The notes below the pieces were generated by a model. The model saw only the letters and a program-made list of their open reading frames with translations. It was not told the origin of the DNA and did not search any database. The position numbers and the translations under genes are program-made. A DNA stretch of 64,000 bases from Acanthacorydalis orientalis (taxonomy: Eukaryota > Arthropoda > Insecta > Megaloptera > Corydalidae): NCBI GenBank assembly GCA_034766995.1, contig CM068316.1:27101606-27165605 (forward strand), read 5' to 3'. This document shows positions 33,693 to 45,073 of the stretch, piece by piece (position 1 is the first letter of the stretch; every line of letters starts with the position of its first letter).

Positions 33693-33991
33693 TTAATGAA
33701 AAAATCTTAAGTGCAGTTATCGCTGAGAACAGGATAGGTTTATTAGAGGGTTGTATTTTACAATGCATCGATACAAAAAGTGGCTTGCTTCTCAAGTTAC
33801 AGTAAAACAATACATGTTCATACAATTCCAATATTCTTCTCACTGTCTGAAGTGACTGTTATTTTTTATTAAATCTTAAAAAAATGTATTGAGAGAAGAT
33901 AGAGCTGGTAATGAATATGAAATGAGAAAGGCTAATTCGATCTAATTCGGCTTAACAAAAAACAATAACTCATCAGAAGAATAGTAGTTTA

Positions 33992-34924
33992 CGAGGTCAT
34001 ACAATTAAGTAATGCGACCGATTTTTTTTCTCAGCCTGTGGTAACACTGCGAACCTGTAACTCCGACACCGTAATAGCAGATCCCTACTCTCTCGATTGA
34101 GACCTTGACCACCCTCGTACGATCATTTCTTCGCCAGCTGTTTAGTGTTTTGTAACAACGCGCGAGTAGTGCATGTCACGAAAATGGAACAGAGCCCACC
34201 GAATGAACATCGCTCAAGATTGTCTCGAGCAGGTTGAAAGTGATCCTACTCTTCTCGATCGAGTTATTACTGGTGATGAAAGTTGGTTCCTTCAATATGA
34301 CCCCGAAACTAAACGACAAAGCCAACAGTGGCTGTCCCCTGGAGCACCAAGGCCAAAGAAGGCGAGAATGAGCAAGTCCAAAGTGAAAACCATGTTGATT
34401 TGTTTCTTCGACAGCAAAGGGGTGGTTCACAAAGAGTTCGTACCACCTGGACAAACCGTAAATCAAGTATTCTACCGCAATGTGCTCGAAAAATTACGAA
34501 AAAGGGTGCTCAGAGTGCGTCCAGAGATCGCGAAGACTTGGGTTCTGCATCACGACAATGCTCCCTGTCACAGTGCGTTCAGTGTCTCTCAGTTTTTGGC
34601 GTCTAAAGGCATCGCAACGTTACCACAACCGCCCTATTCACCGGACATGTCACCCTGCGACTTTTTCCTATTCCCCCATATGAAAAAATTCGTCAAAGGT
34701 CGACATTTTGACTTCGTTGAAGATATCCAAGAATCTGTGACGAGGGTACTCGGAGAGGTCCCACAAGAAGTGTTCCAGAATTGTTACGAAAACTGGAAAA
34801 CTCGCTGGAATAAGTGTATAGATGCGGGAGGGGACTACTTTGAAGGGGATCGCAGCGATGTACCTTAATTTTTAAATATACTCGATTTTTGAATTTTGTC
34901 GCATTACTTAATTGTCTGACCTCG
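33992..34924 (+). mobile_element. Mariner (copy B of the 7007 family), 5' coding part deleted
   Basis: 933 bp with TA at 33990-33991 and 34925-34926 and the termini CGAGGTCATACAATTAAGTA / CGAGGTCAGACAATTAAGTA. The 5' untranslated part up to the start codon equals copy A, but the helix-turn-helix coding region is deleted right after the start. Confidence 0.9.
34173..34868 (+). pseudogene. Mariner transposase with complete DD34D catalytic core, no DNA-binding domain
   Basis: 231 open codons. The original start at 34183 (ATGGAACAGAG) lies in another frame; the open frame begins 10 bases earlier and passes the deletion junction into NIAQDCLEQVESDPTLLDRV. The first Asp is in ITGDESWFLQYDPETKRQSQ, the second in HHDNAPCHSAFSVSQF, and the third 34 residues later in SPDMSPCDFFLF. 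The C-terminus RWNKCIDAGGDYFEGD is intact. All three catalytic aspartates are present without a stop, which makes this the best-preserved transposase of the window. Lacking both N-terminal helix-turn-helix motifs it should not recognise its own ends. Confidence 0.85.
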
Positions 34925-35670
34925 TATTAGAGCATTGTTATAAAAGATGTGTCGAGATTTGTAAATCCTGTATTGAAAAATTAAAAAAGAACTATTGATT
35001 TGCCATTAGTTGTTATTATGAGTGTTTTTTTGAAATTCTACGATAATATATATTATTAAATTTTACATAATACGTTCTATTATACAAATCAAAAAACAAG
35101 ATTTATTAGCAGTTTTTTACCTCGAAAAAGATTTAACATTTTATCAAATAAATTTTTGAACATAACATTTATTACTTTATTAATTTAGATATATTTATTC
35201 ATTGCATGGTATTTTGCAAAAGCATTTCTTGAATGTATACATTGAAAAGTATCACAATAACAATTGACCTTTTTCTTCAGTGAACAGCACGGAAGATCAA
35301 TCTTTTTAATATAAAAAGCACGTTCGAAGTTTTAAAATTTGTAATACACACCAGATAATTATTAAAATTCAAGGATTAAAAAAAGGTAATCTGTTGTATA
35401 TAAATATTTATATGATTAAGCTACTCATAAAAAAGTATTTATCTACACATTTTTTTAAATATATGAAAAGTCATAAACTCAAATTTATCAATGTACAAAA
35501 TTTTGGATCACACAATTACACGTATAATTATAAAACCGTCAGGAAATTTGATTTCAATTATGTTAACGCCTAATTTTTTTTATGATTTAGACGCGGTTCT
35601 AGCACTATGCGAACTGCGAAGAAAATTATCACATACAGAGCGTTTTCTTTTTCTTTTTGAATAATGTCGA

Positions 35671-35672
<2 letters not shown>
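34925..35672. other. AT-rich non-coding stretch
   Basis: Nothing recognised. Confidence 0.4.

Positions 35673-35725
<53 letters not shown>
35673..35725. repeat. (TA)n microsatellite, MITE target
   Basis: TA array directly abutting the MITE at 35726. Confidence 0.95.
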
Positions 35726-35729
<4 letters not shown>

Positions 35730-36288
35730 GTTGGTAGAAGAATAATTGGGGTTTATGTTTTCTGAATTCTAACCTTAATTGTTTTCAATGAAAGTGTCAT
35801 TTCATCGTGTTCATGTTAATATTATTTTAAAGTGCATTTTTCGGTCTGTATTTTAATAAAATAGACTTTGGTTTTATTATTAATTTTGTTTCAAATTAGA
35901 CTATTGAATTAAAGACAGCAAAGAAGTAAATAAGAGCCATTTTTGTATGAGTTCAAAACAAGCGGTAAAGCAGCAGAAACTGCTCGTAAACTAAACGATG
36001 CTCTTGGTGTGGGTATTGTTAAGGAACGTACAGTGCAATAGTGGTTCTAAAAATTTCGTGCGGAGGACGAGAGCCTTGAAGATGAACAAGATCGCGGGCG
36101 CCCTTATTCAGTTCATAATGACTAACCGAAGGCGTTAGTCAAATCAGAACCATGCATAATGATTCGAGAGCTTGTATAAAAGCTAGTCGTTAGTCATCTA
36201 ACGGTTCTGGATCATTTAAATTACTTAAATTAAAAAAATTATATGAATTCGAAGGTCATAAACCGCAATAATTTCTCTACCAACCTTA
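35726..36288 (+). mobile_element. Mariner-derived MITE (~563-bp family), copy 3
   Basis: 563 bp with termini TTAGGTTGGTAGAAGAATAA and TAAGGTTGGTAGAGAAATTA (reverse complement), TA on both sides. It contains about 190 bp of 5' untranslated sequence, a mutated helix-turn-helix coding part (35935-36215: EFKTSGKAAETARKLNDALG, then RTVQ, SLEDEQDRGRPYSVHND, VSHLTVLDHLN) and the same jump to the 3' end as copies 1 and 2. It is uninterrupted and serves as the reference for the nested insertion at 26230. Confidence 0.9.
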
Positions 36289-36638
36289 TAGAATGTGGAT
36301 GGAAGCGTGGTTGACGATTACCAGTATACAGTGTTCGTACAATAAGCCATATAATTCTTACATTTTTCGAGATGTCAAATGATGTGACAATAATAGTAAT
36401 ATATATATATATATATATACACTTAACATAAAAGTTGAATTGTTATTGGGTTGGAATTTCAAGTAAACGCTTCGATTCAAACGAGTTGAAACTTCGAGTA
36501 TAAAGGGTTACTTAGTTTTATGATAGTCGATTCATTCTGTGATACTGATAAACTTTTATTGGAATACAGAATTTGTATTTATGTTTATGTATAATACGAT
36601 TATGTATAATTTGAAGTATAATACGATAAATATTTACT
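36289..36638. other. AT-rich stretch with short (TA)n
   Basis: (TA)n at 36400-36418. TTGGGTTGGAATTTCAAGTA at 36447 resembles the mauritiana-type terminus at 19918 and may be a solo end; evidence is weak. Confidence 0.35.
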
Positions 36639-36760
36639 CTACATTTTTAACCAAAAAGTATTTTTTTTCCATATACAGATTTACAAGGTGTTATAAAATT
36701 AAAAGGTAATATATTTTTGTTAAAATTTTTAAGTTATTGTTTATCCAATGATAACAATAT

Positions 36761-36798
<38 letters not shown>

Positions 36799-36818
36799 TT
36801 ACACATATACATACATAC

Positions 36819-36880
<62 letters not shown>

Positions 36881-36983
36881 ATCATTGGATAAACAATAAT
36901 TTAACAATTTTAACAAAAATGTATTACTTTTGAATTTTATAACACCTTGTTAATCTGTATATGGAAAAAATTAAAAATGTAAA
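36639..36983. mobile_element. Foldback element with (TA)n loop
   Basis: Arms of more than 100 bp: the left arm 36639-36770 (CATATACAGATTTACAAGGT, GTTTATCCAATGATAACAAT) is matched by the reverse complement of 36875-36983 with few differences, including an 11-bp indel near the outer end. The loop, 36771-36874, is (TA)n with TACATA interruptions. The matching frames on both strands (36717-36899 plus, 36734-36916 minus) are a by-product. No flanking duplication was identified. Confidence 0.75.
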
Positions 36984-37225
36984 GTTAGTATTGTAATATT
37001 GAATGTCATTTAGTAGTATAAAAATGATATTGAAAATTCATTATAGTAAAAACAAGTAAGCATATAAAGTATAACGGTTATTGCTGAAACTTTACACAAA
37101 ATTCATGATTGTTTCCTAGCCATTGTTAGTTACAATTCGGTCTTATGTAATTATGTAACCCGTACTAATAATATACTTTTATAATCTTGTATACACACAC
37201 TTAATGACTACGTGTACTATCATCT

Positions 37226-37280
<55 letters not shown>
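36984..37280. other. AT-rich stretch ending in (TA)n
   Basis: (TA)n at 37231-37280 abuts the next segment. Nothing else recognised. Confidence 0.45.
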
Positions 37281-37283
<3 letters not shown>

Positions 37284-37284
37284 A

Positions 37285-37645
37285 CATGGCCTTTGTGAAA
37301 CAAAAGACCCGAGTCGCACTATCACAATCTATATTGCACAGAGATCATTGTGGCAACTGGCAGCATTAGAGCTCCGCCACAATCTTCATCTCCGTAACGG
37401 TTTAGATTGTTTGAGAGTGAACGAATTGAATCTCTTATCTGCGAGTCCTGAACGGATCGCAGGTGGCGGGGTTAACAGATTATATCAAGCGTCTTGTGTT
37501 AGTTTACGAGCGGAGGTAGAGGATCACAATTCGCCTGCTATTCGAGACCCGGGCGTGACTCTGCTCTTTGTTTTCGTTACGTTTTTATGAGTTGCGAACG
37601 ACTGAGTTTTTTTATATCGCTCACCGAATCAAAAAAAAAAAAAAA
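37285..37645 (+). other. Poly(A)-tailed GC-richer segment, possibly retroposed
   Basis: A roughly 340-bp block of balanced composition (ATGGCCTTTGTGAAACAAAA at its start) ends in ATCGCTCACCGAATC followed by 15 A residues at 37631-37645. It holds an 80-codon frame (37348-37590, MWQLAALELRHNLHLRNGLD...), which I do not recognise. A pure poly(A) ending a compositionally distinct block suggests a reverse-transcribed insertion such as a SINE, a 5'-truncated LINE or a processed transcript. The left side is (TA)n and I could not find a target duplication. Confidence 0.4.
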
Positions 37646-37854
37646 TACTACTGACGCTCAATAAGTTGACGGAGCACGTTTCTTAAAAAATATATATGTG
37701 CTTGTTTATGATGTGTAGGATGTATTTTTTCATGTATCAAACGAGAAGGTTTAAAAGAATAAATTAAACAATAATAACAATTGGTTATTATAAATAAATA
37801 CACATTTTTACTAAATTTTAAAATTGAACTATTTTGAGATGAAAATATAGTTCA

Positions 37855-37859
<5 letters not shown>

Positions 37860-37898
<39 letters not shown>

Positions 37899-38330
37899 TA
37901 ATAATCAGAAGGCTCTTCCCCCTACTCGCTTTGCTCGACAACTGCCTAAAGGAAGAAGGGATCACCCCTCACTCGCTACCGCTTGTTCTCCCCTAATAAT
38001 TAACATAAATTAACAAATTACATGCACAAATAATCTGCGCAAAATGCAAGTCGTAAAATTTTTATTGGAAAAGTTTATAAAAATTAACAACAAAATCAAT
38101 ATTAAAATGTGTAACAATTTTCTTACTCTTAAGCTTCAGTGAATACAATATTTTGAATAAATGTCATCAGTTTCATAATGAAATCGTATACATCTCTTTA
38201 GTTATACACTGTAAAAGAATTAAATAGATGTAACTATTGTCAACCAATCAAAACAGAGACCACGCGATATCCATCACCAATCGCTGATTATTGGGAATGG
38301 AAATTGTTAACGTGCTACTTATAGACTGTA
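37860..38330 (-). repeat. GC-core repeat family, copy 4 (reverse orientation)
   Basis: Begins with (TA)n at 37860-37894. The GC core at 37897-38000 is the reverse complement of the plus-oriented cores (AGCAAAGCGAGTAGGGGGAA when reversed). The following ~330 bp (AAAAGTTTATAAAAATTAAC, TACAATATTTTGAATAAATG, TTGTCAACCAATCAAAACAG) match, reversed, 49890-50160. So this copy and copy 5 share a long flank that the copies at 10330 and 17235 do not have. Confidence 0.65.
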
Positions 38331-38437
38331 GTAGAAGAAGCGGGGCTGCAAGGAGATGATCTACATGAAAAAAATGTTGTTTTATGGAAATTTTATGACT
38401 GAATTATTTTTTATATACAGAAAGATAGTAATATATT

Positions 38438-38485
<48 letters not shown>

Positions 38486-38487
38486 AA

Positions 38488-38523
<36 letters not shown>

Positions 38524-39215
38524 TATTTTATTATTATATTATTTTAATTTGTTGTATTTAAGTAAATGGATATCACAGAATTTATTTCAAGTAATTTATT
38601 CAATAATAATTGTGTTTTTTTGACGTAAAATTACGTGTAATGTTTTACTGAAGGGGGTGCCATGTTAGCGGTGGGAGCGTTACCAAATGCTGTAACGCAG
38701 GTTCGCGTTCAGTACCCCAGAACCGTTCAACCGATTCACATCAGATCAAAAGTATTCAACAGCTAAAAGACTTCGGAACCTAAAAATTTTTCATTTGTTA
38801 AAATCCGTTAATTAGAGTAAAAGCAATGATCTTGAAAACTTGAACAATGATTTTCACGTTGTGTCAGCATAAAAGGCGATCTCGAAAACTCCTCATCGTA
38901 CCATATAAATTAAAATATCTGTGGTCAGAGCTGTCAAAACTCTGTAAAAAGTGATCCCATGAATTATTTTTTTAAAAAAAAATCAGAAATTAAGCTATCA
39001 AATTAGTCAACATCTCCAAAATTCAAAAAGCCCAGAAAACTGCTGCGTATCATGTAAGATACTACAGAAAACGTAGAGCGAAGGAAGAGAGAAGATTAGA
39101 GCAATGCAAGATTAAATGGTGCATCTGAAAGACTAAATCATATTTTTTAAACAATTTAAAACATTTTCACTTCTCTAACCTGACATAATTCCATCTAAAC
39201 TTTTGCGGTTGGGTT
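38331..39215. other. Non-coding stretch with paired (TA)n arrays
   Basis: (TA)n at 38444-38480 and 38493-38520. The less AT-rich block 38640-38920 (GAAGGGGGTGCCATGTTAGC...) has no frame with a known domain. Confidence 0.4.
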
Positions 39216-39219
39216 TATT

Positions 39220-39426
39220 TTGTCGGCAAAGTCCGAATTTACCATGCCGCCGTCAGTGAAAGTCCCACTTTGACTAGCCAATATATATTCTAACTGATAA
39301 AATTAAAATTAGAACACCTTCACCCACACCTGCACTCTCAACTTCATCCTCACCCTCCCTCTGTTTGACCCGGCCAAGCGAAGGTATACAACCCTGAATA
39401 GAGAGGTTGTACTTCGAACTTTGCCT

Positions 39427-39430
<4 letters not shown>
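39220..39430. repeat. Small element with GGCAAAGT inverted ends
   Basis: CGGCAAAGTCCGAA at the left and TTCGAACTTTGCCTACGG at the right are inverted copies. The interior includes TTTGACTAGCC. A shorter version with the same ends and interior piece lies at 41304-41350, and both end against (TA)n. Confidence 0.45.

Positions 39431-39431
<1 letters not shown>

Positions 39432-39478
<47 letters not shown>
39432..39478. repeat. (TA)n microsatellite, mariner target
   Basis: TA array ending exactly at the mariner copy C; the array resumes on its other side at 40396. Confidence 0.95.
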
Positions 39479-39479
<1 letters not shown>

Positions 39480-40395
39480 GAGGTCAGACAATTAAGTAAT
39501 GCGACCGATTTTTTTTCTCGGCCTGTGGTAACACTGCGAACCTGTAACTCCGCCACCGTAATAGTAGATCCCTACTCTCTCGATTGAGACCTTGACCACC
39601 CTCGTACGATCATTTCTTCGCCAGCTGTTTAGTGTTTTGTAACAACGCGCGAGTAGTGCATGGCACGAAAATGGAACAGAGAAATTTAGAGCAACGGTGC
39701 GCGATAAAATTTTGTGCAAAACTCGTCAAAACCGCGACAGAAACTTATGAAAAAGTGCTTAAAGTGTATGGTAGTGATGCCCTGAATCGTGGTCAGGTGC
39801 TTCGGTGGCATGCCGATTTTTAAAAAGGCCATTTTAAAAAAGGCGATTTTAAAGTGAAAACCATGTTGATTTGCTTCTTCGACAGCAAAGGGGTGGTTCA
39901 CAAAGAGTTCGTACCACCTGGACAAACCGTAAATCAAGTATTCTACCGCAATATGCTCGAAAAATTACGAAAAAGGGTGCTCAGAGTGCGTCCAGAGATC
40001 GCGAAGACTTGGGTTCTGCATCACGACAATGCTCCCTGTCACAGTGCGTTCAGTGTCTCTCAGTTTTTGGCGTCTAAAGGCATCGCAACGTTACCACAAC
40101 CGCCCTATTCACCGGACATGTCACCCTGCGACTTTTTCCTATTCCCCCATATGAAAAAATTCGTCAAAGGTCGACATTTTGACTCCGTTGAAGATATCCA
40201 AGAATCTGTGACGAGGGTACTCGGAGAGGTCCCACAAGAAGTGTTCCAGAATTGTTGCGAAAACTGGAAAACTCGCTGGAATAAGTGTATAGTTGCGGGA
40301 GGGGACTACTTTGAAGAGGATCGCAGCGATGTACCTTAATTTTTAAATATACTCAATTTTTGAATTTTGTCGCATTACTTAATTGTCTGACCTCG
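39479..40395 (+). mobile_element. Mariner (copy C of the 7007 family), inserted inside (TA)n
   Basis: 917 bp, termini CGAGGTCAGACAATTAAGTA on both sides, TA at 39477-39478 and 40396-40397. (TA)n lies on both sides, so the element landed within one microsatellite. The 5' untranslated part and the helix-turn-helix start are intact, then the middle is deleted. Confidence 0.9.
39671..40339 (+). pseudogene. Mariner transposase, middle deleted, N- and C-terminal parts kept
   Basis: Starts at ATG 39671 with MEQRNLEQRCAIKFCAKLVK and runs through TYEKVLKVYGSDALNRGQVL to RWHADF and a stop in a short AAAAAGGC/GATTTT duplication at the deletion junction (39820-39850). The frame of 39854-40339 continues from KTMLICFFDSKGVVHKEFVP with the second Asp (HHDNAPCHSAF) and third Asp (SPDMSPCDFF) but not the first. 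Copies A, B and C carry different deletions, so each is missing a different part. Confidence 0.85.
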
Positions 40396-40507
<112 letters not shown>

Positions 40508-41303
40508 TAGTTTCTTCTCGAAAAAAAATATAATTTGTTTATCTCCTTTCTTCAGAAATTTATTTCTTGGGAATCGATATCGGAATAATTCTTGTTTTTA
40601 TCAACAATTTGTAAAGGTTCATGTTTACTGTTTTTATTACAATACCTGGAAAATGTATAAACATAATTTTATTTATATCTTCTTAACTAATAACATACTT
40701 TTTATGCAACATTTAAAGGTAATATTTGTTGAAAACTGTTTCATTATTTCTGAAATTTTATTAAAATAAAGATTCGTACATAATTTTTTACGCGTACGTA
40801 TTAGCTTTTCTACTGAAATGTGAAACGCGAAACGCCCAATTTTTCTCCCACCTGTAATTTTGTCTTGCAATCATTTTTTTATCCACATATTTTATTTTGT
40901 GTTAAAATAATAAATAAAATATATAAATTCATTATTAGAGTAATATGTCATTATTATATAACATTTCAAACTGAATTTAAGTCAGCAAATGTTATTTATA
41001 TATTATATGAGAATGATCAAGTTTTCTATAGAAATAAGGGCTAAAGTTTTCTTTTCAGGAGAAATCAAAATTATTAACGAATCTTAAACACTACATATAT
41101 GTATATATATATATATAAAGGTATGTGTATGAGAGAGATAGAGCTTTAGTATCGTATAATACAAAATATTTTTTTGAGAGCGATTCAAACTAGTGCAGTA
41201 AACATGGGGAAAAGCATGAACCATTGTGGAATGAAGTTACTATTCTGGTAGTATGTTAGTGTAATATATATTTTATCAACTGACATTTCTGGTTACATTA
41301 TTA
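40508..41303. other. AT-rich non-coding stretch
   Basis: No element ends or domain recognised; small TA run at 41099-41117. Confidence 0.4.
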
Positions 41304-41350
41304 TGGGCAAAGTCGGATTTTGACTAGGAAAAGTTGAACTTGGCCTACGA
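41304..41350. repeat. Short relative of the 39220 element
   Basis: GGGCAAAGTCGGATTTTGAC joined to GAACTTGGCCTACG, the two ends of the 39220 element with only about 15 bp between, followed by (TA)n at 41350-41405. Confidence 0.4.
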
Positions 41351-41361
41351 TATATATATAC

Positions 41362-41406
<45 letters not shown>

Positions 41407-41644
41407 ACCCCCATTTTTTTAATTGTCTTTTCTTATTCTCTCAGTTTCTTTTTGTGAAAATTTTCTTCTAGTGAGTCTAAATGTTGAATTATCAATTTGA
41501 CGTTGCGATTGTTATACTGAAATTATCCATTAAGACATTTTTTTAAGAAGAAGAAAAATATAAATTCCATATATAAACTTCCGCGGAATTCATAAATATA
41601 GCAAATTTCCTTATCATAAAATAACATCAGTCTTACCACATGTA

Positions 41645-42930
41645 CGAGAATCGTTTAATAAGTATGGTGAAAGAGCAAGTTAAACACCGTTTTTTTGGAA
41701 AAAATCGATTTTATTTATCAACACAGTCTCAATTTAAGGTTAAATACTTGGTCCAGCGAGTTTACAATTTCTTCATCCCATCAGAAAAGTAGCTTTTATC
41801 AAAGTCTGCAAAATATGAATTAATGGTAATGATGACATCCTCGTTTGACGAGAATTTCTATCTAACGAGCCAAATTTTCAAGTTTGGGAAGAAGTCGCAC
41901 GGGGTCATGTCTAGAAAATAGAGTGGATAAGGAATCAATCTGAAACTTAATTTGTGCAATTTTGCCACTGCGAAGGTTTATTTGTGGGACGGCGTGTTGT
42001 CTTGATGAAAGAGTACTTTTTTTGTTCACCAATTTTGGCCATTTTTGTTTCAACTTATCTTTCAAACGGTCCACTAATGTTGCATAACATGTTCCTGTTT
42101 ACGCCTCTCTTCGTTAAGTAGTCGATCAGGATTATTCCTTGGCAATTCCAAAAAATAGTAGCCATCACCTTCCCAGTTGACAAAACGTTCTTCGCCTTCT
42201 TCGGCACACTATAAATAATCGTTGTCCACTGCTTTGACTGCTGCTTCCACTCAAGTATGTAGTGGTGAATCCATGTTTCATCTACTGTGACAAATCGACG
42301 CAAAAATGTATGTGGATTTTGATTCAGCATCATCAAACATTGGGTTGAAATGTCTTTTCATGTGCGTTTTTGGCAGATAGTCAACAATCGCAGCAGCCAT
42401 CGTGCATACAGCTTTTTCATGTACAATTTTTCATACAGGATCGTGCACTTGTTCAGTTGGGATGTCTACAGTCTCAGCAAGCTCGCGCGTTTTCACTCGG
42501 CGGTCTTCCATAACGATACCATGGATTTTTTCAACGATATCCGTCGTGGTGACCTCAACAGGGCGTCCAGAGTGCGCACCATCTTCAGTGCATGTTCGAC
42601 CACCTTTAAACTTATTTATCCAGAAATAAACAGTCTTCAACGCTCGTGCAGAGTCTCCATGAATCTTATCCAACTCCGCTTTGATTTGGGTGGCCGTCCA
42701 CTTTTTCAAATACAAATGTGTTATCACTGCACGGAACTCGTTTTTTTTCTATTTTTGCGTCAACTATTACAATACACGCTTCAAATATCTGTAGAACGTG
42801 AAGAACGCGTCGCTTCTAGCTGAAATTTCACCTATACTAGTTTGAAAAATGATGCTTGATAACCTTAACGTTACTAAATAAATGGTGGCGTCATCGCATA
42901 AAATGAACCAAACTTAGCAAACGACCCTTG
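41645..42930 (-). mobile_element. Irritans-type mariner, full length but mutated
   Basis: 1,286 bp with TA at 41643-41644 and 42931-42932. Left terminus CGAGAATCGTTTAATAAGTA, right terminus in reverse complement CAAGGGTCGTTTGCTAAGTT. The minus strand carries all parts of a transposase in shifted frames. Confidence 0.9.
41700..42775 (-). pseudogene. Irritans-type mariner transposase with all three Asp, frameshifted
   Basis: The helix-turn-helix part is open at 42431-42727 (LYLKKWTATQIKAELDKIHG, RALKTVYFWINKFKGG, RPVEVTTTDIVEKIHGIVME). The first Asp is in RRFVTVDETWIHHY (about 42270-42310), followed by GKVMATIFWNCQGIILIDYL. The second is in LFHQDNTPSHK with a stop right after, and the third 34 positions on in FLDMTPCDFF, a different frame. 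At least three frame changes. Conserved block order is complete, so this copy was once autonomous. Confidence 0.85.
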
Positions 42931-44885
42931 TATTTGTGTATTCTTAGGTTGGAGAATACATTTATGGTTGACTAATGATGGTTATTTTTTCTTATAGTTT
43001 TCTTTACAATCTTCTGAGTTTATATTAATGGCTATTGAATAACTATTTGTTAATAATAATAACTGTTGAAGTAATTACAACAATTTAGAATAAATAGGAT
43101 TTTCTGCATCAGATTTAATTAATAAAATATTAGTATTTGAAAATTTGTATAGATTTTGTTAGTAGAGTCTGGTACAGCACACAGTGTTTCTAAACACATT
43201 AAAACACAGAAAAATGCAGCACAGATGTATTCAGAATGAATCCCGAAAAACAACTATTAAAAAACATATCTGTTGATAAACAACTCGTTGCTATTTTTTT
43301 AATGATGGCATGGAAACGATCCGAACACGCGTTGATTGTCGAGCTCGGATCGGTATTTTGCTGAACACTGATAAATGTTCTTCCAACAGATTTAATTTTA
43401 ATCACTCAGTTAACTTTCAATTCAAGTTATTACACATAAGCTATTTTCTGCAAGTGGCTTAAATGTTTTATAATATGGAATATTATACTGAGACGGCAAA
43501 ATTGCTTTTTGTTGTACGAAGATGTATAATAATGTATAACATATATAAAATAAATCTTTAGAGTGATATGACCTCTATTGTTAAATGTTTTGAATGAAAA
43601 TTGACTCTTTCTCATGTTAGAAACATCTCACACATCACAAATGGCATTCATTTTATAATTGGATTATTCTTTTTTTAAGTTTATATAATATTTAATATTT
43701 ATTGCGCATTTCGTTAAGTTCGTTTTTCAAATACAGTGTTTCATAAAATTTTAGGATTGTATGATCTTTTTTGAAAAATGAATTCATAAAAATGATTTTT
43801 TTATTAAATAATTAAAAATTTGATGTTTAAAAACTAATTCTTAAATTAAAAAAGTATTCGATATGGTCTTATGTAATAATTAAATAACGAATTTTTACTT
43901 CAAATAATTTATGTTACTACATGATACACTGAGTCAAACAATTTAGATGGTTCCTGCAAGTATAGATGTATGAATATTGCAGAAAATATTAGATTTCTTG
44001 TCGCCATGCAGAACAATCTATTATCAGTATTCTATTATTTAAATAAAATTATATATTATCAATATATCTATTATTTTTATGCGTATTATAATAAAAACTG
44101 CTGGTTATGAATCTGATAACTGTACGATCTCAATCTTTTTTCTCTGTTTCAGGCGTTTTCGGTACATTTTAAACTTTATTTCGGGCTATTTTTTTGTTAA
44201 AATTAATTTTCTGCTTTAGTAACTTCATATTTGATTACATACGGTTTATCTGTTATTTTTTTCTAGTACCTTCCATTATACCACTTTTTAATTTAATACT
44301 TTATTACAGTAGACAAGTTCTCTAACGTAAGCTACCGAAACACATCGTCAGTTTACAATAAAATTTCCGCTATGTTTAGATTCATCAGCTTAAAAAACCT
44401 GACTTCCGTCATACATGATCTGGCTCACTTCCGTCATGCATGATACAGTGTTGATAGACATGAACTTCCTGCAACTTTTTCTTATCGTTAGATCGTAACC
44501 GTTAGGTTTTCTGACTGAAATATAGCCATGTAATTTATAATTTTTAAGTTTTTTTTTTAACTGTTGATATATAATCTATTATGAGTAATCATATAGAAAA
44601 GAATAATTTAGGGTAACATTTATTTGGAATAAAATATAAATTTTCTTAATTTATTAACTAAATAAACAGCTTTTCAAAATTTTTTCATTAGAAGTTATTT
44701 TCAACTTCCCTTTCTTTTTGTATTAATGGCGAGTTTCTTGAAAAGTTAAGGAGTAGAATATTTTAGCTTTTGGTATACTCGTATTATATTATCCTGATTT
44801 ATTTTTATTAGTAACGATCCTAATCTTAGTATTAACGATTTTAATATGAATTATTACAATTAAACTCTTATTGTTACTATATATA
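42931..44885. other. AT-rich non-coding stretch
   Basis: Mostly featureless. At 44402-44450 CTTCCGTCAT(A/G)CATGAT is present twice, about 30 bp apart, a small tandem duplication. The minus-strand frames at 43199-43405 and 43430-43615 match no family known to me. Confidence 0.4.
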
Positions 44886-45073
44886 GAATGATTCAATTGA
44901 GGTTCCACGTGAAAGTATTAAAAGCGAACAAAAATTAAAAAAAATCATTTTATTTTTTATTTTGTATTTTAGTACTGAACTAAATTAAAATACTAAATAC
45001 TAAATAACATGATTTTTTAAATTTTTGCGTCTTTTCAATAGTTCTATGTGGAAACGTAAATTGAATCACCTTG
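44886..45073. mobile_element. 188-bp MITE with ~70-bp inverted arms
   Basis: Left arm GAATGATTCAATTGAGGTTC..., right arm in reverse complement CAAGGTGATTCAATTTACGT..., with matching blocks through TCCACRTxxAA, TATTxAAAAG and AAAAAATCATxTTATTT. TA on both sides (44884-44885, 45074-45075). No coding content. TA duplication suggests Tc1/mariner-driven mobility. Confidence 0.75.

Noticed and set aside
37348..37590. 80-codon frame as a host exon
   Set aside because: No matching splice pair and the block ends in poly(A) like a retroposed sequence; identity unknown.
42350..42823. 157-codon plus-strand frame
   Set aside because: Antisense to the irritans-type mariner helix-turn-helix on the minus strand.
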